Source: Methylococcaceae bacterium (GTDB taxonomy: Bacteria; Pseudomonadota; Gammaproteobacteria; Methylococcales; Methylomonadaceae). From it: DNA of 64,000 bases. Within the stretch, counting starts at the first letter, position 1. Each line of letters opens with the position of its first letter. The notes below the pieces were generated by a model. That model searched no databases and had not been told where the DNA came from. It was given only the letters and a program-made list of their open reading frames with translations. The translations under genes were made by a program, and so were the position numbers. Positions 62,261-64,000 of the stretch are shown one piece after another. Where the stretch lies: the NCBI GenBank assembly GCA_013140705.1, contig JABFSH010000029.1:1-64000 (forward strand), read 5' to 3'.

Positions 62261-63610
62261 TTAAAACTGTGGCTTCAACTTCGAAACCACTTGCCTGGTT
62301 TTACCGGATGCTTCGGGTGGAATTTTTTCTACGAGCTGAATGTGAATGTTACATGCTTCACCAAATCGGGATTTAAATTTTTCTTCGATAACGCTTAAAG
62401 AGGCGGCATTCCAGAGTGAGTTGGCAACAATCAGGATTTCAAATTGATTAATCGCATGCTGAATGATTTTAAACTGCTCCACGCCACTGGTTTCTCTAAG
62501 AATATAAATAGCCGCTAGCGCATGCACTATGGAGCCATTCTGATGGATCAGAAAATCAGTGCCTCGACCCACGACAGCCTCAATAACATGCAGCCCTCTT
62601 CCGTCTTTATCGACATCAGCCGATAATTTAACCATGTCGCCGGTACGATAGCGAATGAACGGTTGTGCTTCTGAGCATAAACCCGTCACCACTGCTTCGC
62701 CCATTTCGCCCGGCTGAACCGGATTGCCTTCCGCATCGAGCACTTCCAGAATATTGCTTTCACTCAGAAGCAACATTTGTTGATGACTGTTTTCATGACC
62801 AATAAAGCCAGCGTCCCGGCTGCCATATTCATTCGCAACCGGAACCTGAAAAACGTCCGAAATCAAGGATCGCTGTTCAGGATAAACCGGTTCTCCTGTC
62901 GTGCAAATCACTTTTAAATCCGGCAATGTCAGTTGCTTGCCATTTTGTTTGGCGTAACTGGCCAACAATGCAACACTGCTGGCATAGCCATAAATGCATT
63001 TGGGTTTGAATTTATGTATCGCCTCCAGATAGTGGGCCATTTTCTCCGGAGACATTTCAAAGGCATTGAGCAGCAATTGATTGAGCAGGCCATCACGAAG
63101 ACTTTTGATACGGTCAGTTTTATTGAGCTCAACCGGTGCGCCCCATAAGTAGACTTCCGGTTCGCCTACGTTGACACCCCACCAGCGCCGGGCGCGTATG
63201 CGTCCGGCCGCATCAGAAGCCTGACGAGTTCGGCCAAAATTAAAAATGAGCGGCTGGCCGCTTGAACCACCGGTTGTATAACGAAACGTGCCTCCTGGTA
63301 CTCCCTGCCAGGTCATTTCCTGGCCATGCAATTGAGCATCGGCGCGCGTCATGCGCGGCAACTTTTTAAAATCGGCAAAGGTCAAGGTCGCAGGATTAAT
63401 CCCAGCTTCATTGATACGATTTGCATGCCAGGGGCAATGAGCCAGGGCGGTCACTAATAATTCACGTAATTTATTTAACTGGAGGGCCTCAATCTCTGTT
63501 CTGCTATACCATTGCGATTGTTCAAGGCATTGAAGATAGGGAAAGGTCGGTCTGTTTAATAATTTTTCCTGGAGAGGATAAATGATCTGCCGTGATATGA
63601 AAGGAATCAT
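62261..63610 (-). CDS. CapK/phenylacetate-CoA-ligase-like adenylate-forming protein
   Basis: A 449-residue ANL-type protein. P-loop FRYTTGGSSGQPLIFNFG (near residue 113), CIYGYASSVALLASYAK, ICTTGEPVYPEQRSLI, EYGSRDAGFIGHE (the adenine-binding region) and RYRTGDMVK. C-terminal SGKTRQVVSKLKPQF with the catalytic Lys area. Such CapK-like proteins occur in capsule and exosortase loci and are thought to activate a carboxylate group on the polymer or a precursor. It is the first gene of the flippase-ligase run. The ribosome site is weak. A promoter may lie at 63611-63800. Confidence 0.9.
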   Translation of the reverse strand: MIPFISRQIIYPLQEKLLNRPTFPYLQCLEQSQWYSRTEIEALQLNKLRELLVTALAHCPWHANRINEAGINPATLTFADFKKLPRMTRADAQLHGQEMTWQGVPGGTFRYTTGGSSGQPLIFNFGRTRQASDAAGRIRARRWWGVNVGEPEVYLWGAPVELNKTDRIKSLRDGLLNQLLLNAFEMSPEKMAHYLEAIHKFKPKCIYGYASSVALLASYAKQNGKQLTLPDLKVICTTGEPVYPEQRSLISDVFQVPVANEYGSRDAGFIGHENSHQQMLLLSESNILEVLDAEGNPVQPGEMGEAVVTGLCSEAQPFIRYRTGDMVKLSADVDKDGRGLHVIEAVVGRGTDFLIHQNGSIVHALAAIYILRETSGVEQFKIIQHAINQFEILIVANSLWNAASLSVIEEKFKSRFGEACNIHIQLVEKIPPEASGKTRQVVSKLKPQF

Positions 63611-63805
63611 TATAAAGTGAGTGGATTGGTAAGATAATTAATAATCTTTTGTAAAGCTGTTTGCCCGATCAAAAGCATAGCCTATGATTGATGCCTATGA
63701 AGACTTGTTTTGAGACTGTTTTTAATCTCCCCAATACCTTTTATGATATGGGAAGAAACTCTTCTCTACACCCAGGCTACTTTATGCCTATATTTGATTT
63801 GCTTA

Positions 63806-63836
63806 GAAAAAGCCCTCTCCAAAGGGAGAGGACTTT
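63806..63836 (-). terminator. Rho-independent terminator of the gene entering from the right edge
   Basis: Stem AAAG(T)CCTCTCC / GGAGAGG(G)CTTT, loop CTTT, then TTTTTCT on the minus strand, directly after the stop codon at 63838. Confidence 0.8.
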
Positions 63837-63837
63837 G

Positions 63838-64000
63838 TTAAATCCTGACCAATACCTCTCCACGACCCAATTCGGACATATCTCCTGCAAAACGACGGAC
63901 TCGATTAAATGCTGCAGACGTTTCTGCAAAGCGGGAATCGTATTTTTTAAATGACGCAAACAGTATCGGCAGAAATGCCAAGGTATGCGCGCCGCAGTCA
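63838..64000 (-). CDS. C-terminal end of an unidentified protein (cut by window edge)
   Basis: The last 53 codons of a minus-strand frame that enters from beyond the window: TLAFLPILFASFKKYDSRFA, then ETSAAFNRVRRFAGDMSELG and GRGEVLVRI-stop. The frame is long, without interruptions, compositionally protein-like, and is followed at once by a terminator hairpin, so I take it as real. The family cannot be named from this piece; the basic helical end is compatible with a cytoplasmic protein. The reading phase starts at 63999. Confidence 0.6.
   Translation of the reverse strand, partial: DCGAHTLAFLPILFASFKKYDSRFAETSAAFNRVRRFAGDMSELGRGEVLVRI

Overview
The window looks like the chromosome of a free-living, biofilm-forming gammaproteobacterium. 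PEP-CTERM proteins, an exosortase-A-type carbohydrate cluster, a complete type II secretion set and a pdxA-ksgA pair together suggest a methanotroph of the Methylococcaceae type (Methylobacter/Methylomonas relatives). That assignment is inferred from gene content; no marker gene settles it. No rRNA, tRNA or CRISPR array was seen.

Left part (1-20.2 kb, almost all minus strand) is a cell-surface region. A two-partner secretion pair (FhaC-type pore at 13741-15315 and a 3494-residue haemagglutinin-like exoprotein at 2633-13117) is followed by a proton-channel module: a secreted-domain/ExbB fusion (DUF2341 + LamG-like + MotA/TolQ/ExbB), an ExbD, and the start of a TonB-like anchored protein cut by the window edge. 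Next come a secreted phosphate-binding-like protein and two PEP-CTERM proteins. The giant exoprotein gene and both PEP-CTERM genes each have a GEMM-I (cyclic di-GMP class I) riboswitch in the leader. I read this as a c-di-GMP-controlled surface/biofilm regulon and consider it the most interesting feature of the window.

Middle part: a small ribbon-helix-helix-like regulator (20836-21312, plus) faces a type II secretion cluster running on the minus strand from 31.8 to 21.5 kb in the order gspC-D-E-F-(repeat)-G-H-I-J-K-L-M. A palindromic repeat sits inside the leader of gspJ. After a degraded PhoX-like fragment and a small membrane-protein gene come plus-strand genes for a PAP2 phosphatase, an MJ1255/VC2487-type glycosyltransferase and a DgkA-type kinase. 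They are followed by a YjfB-like small protein, a membrane protein with repeated DSxL(R/K)RH motifs and an ArsC-type reductase.

Right part (38.9-64 kb, mostly minus) is the exosortase-A-associated polysaccharide region: ksgA, pdxA, PLP-dependent decarboxylase, AMP-dependent ligase, polysaccharide deacetylase, two alpha/beta hydrolases, an acyl carrier protein, several glycosyltransferases, a GT-C-like membrane protein, acyltransferase, methyltransferase, flippase, O-antigen-ligase-like protein and a CapK-like ligase. Presumably it makes and exports the exopolysaccharide with which PEP-CTERM proteins work. The exosortase gene itself is not in the window.

Intergenic space is rich in short non-coding palindromic repeats of at least four families (two MITE-like with recognisable ends) and in remnants of IS110- and IS1595-type transposases.
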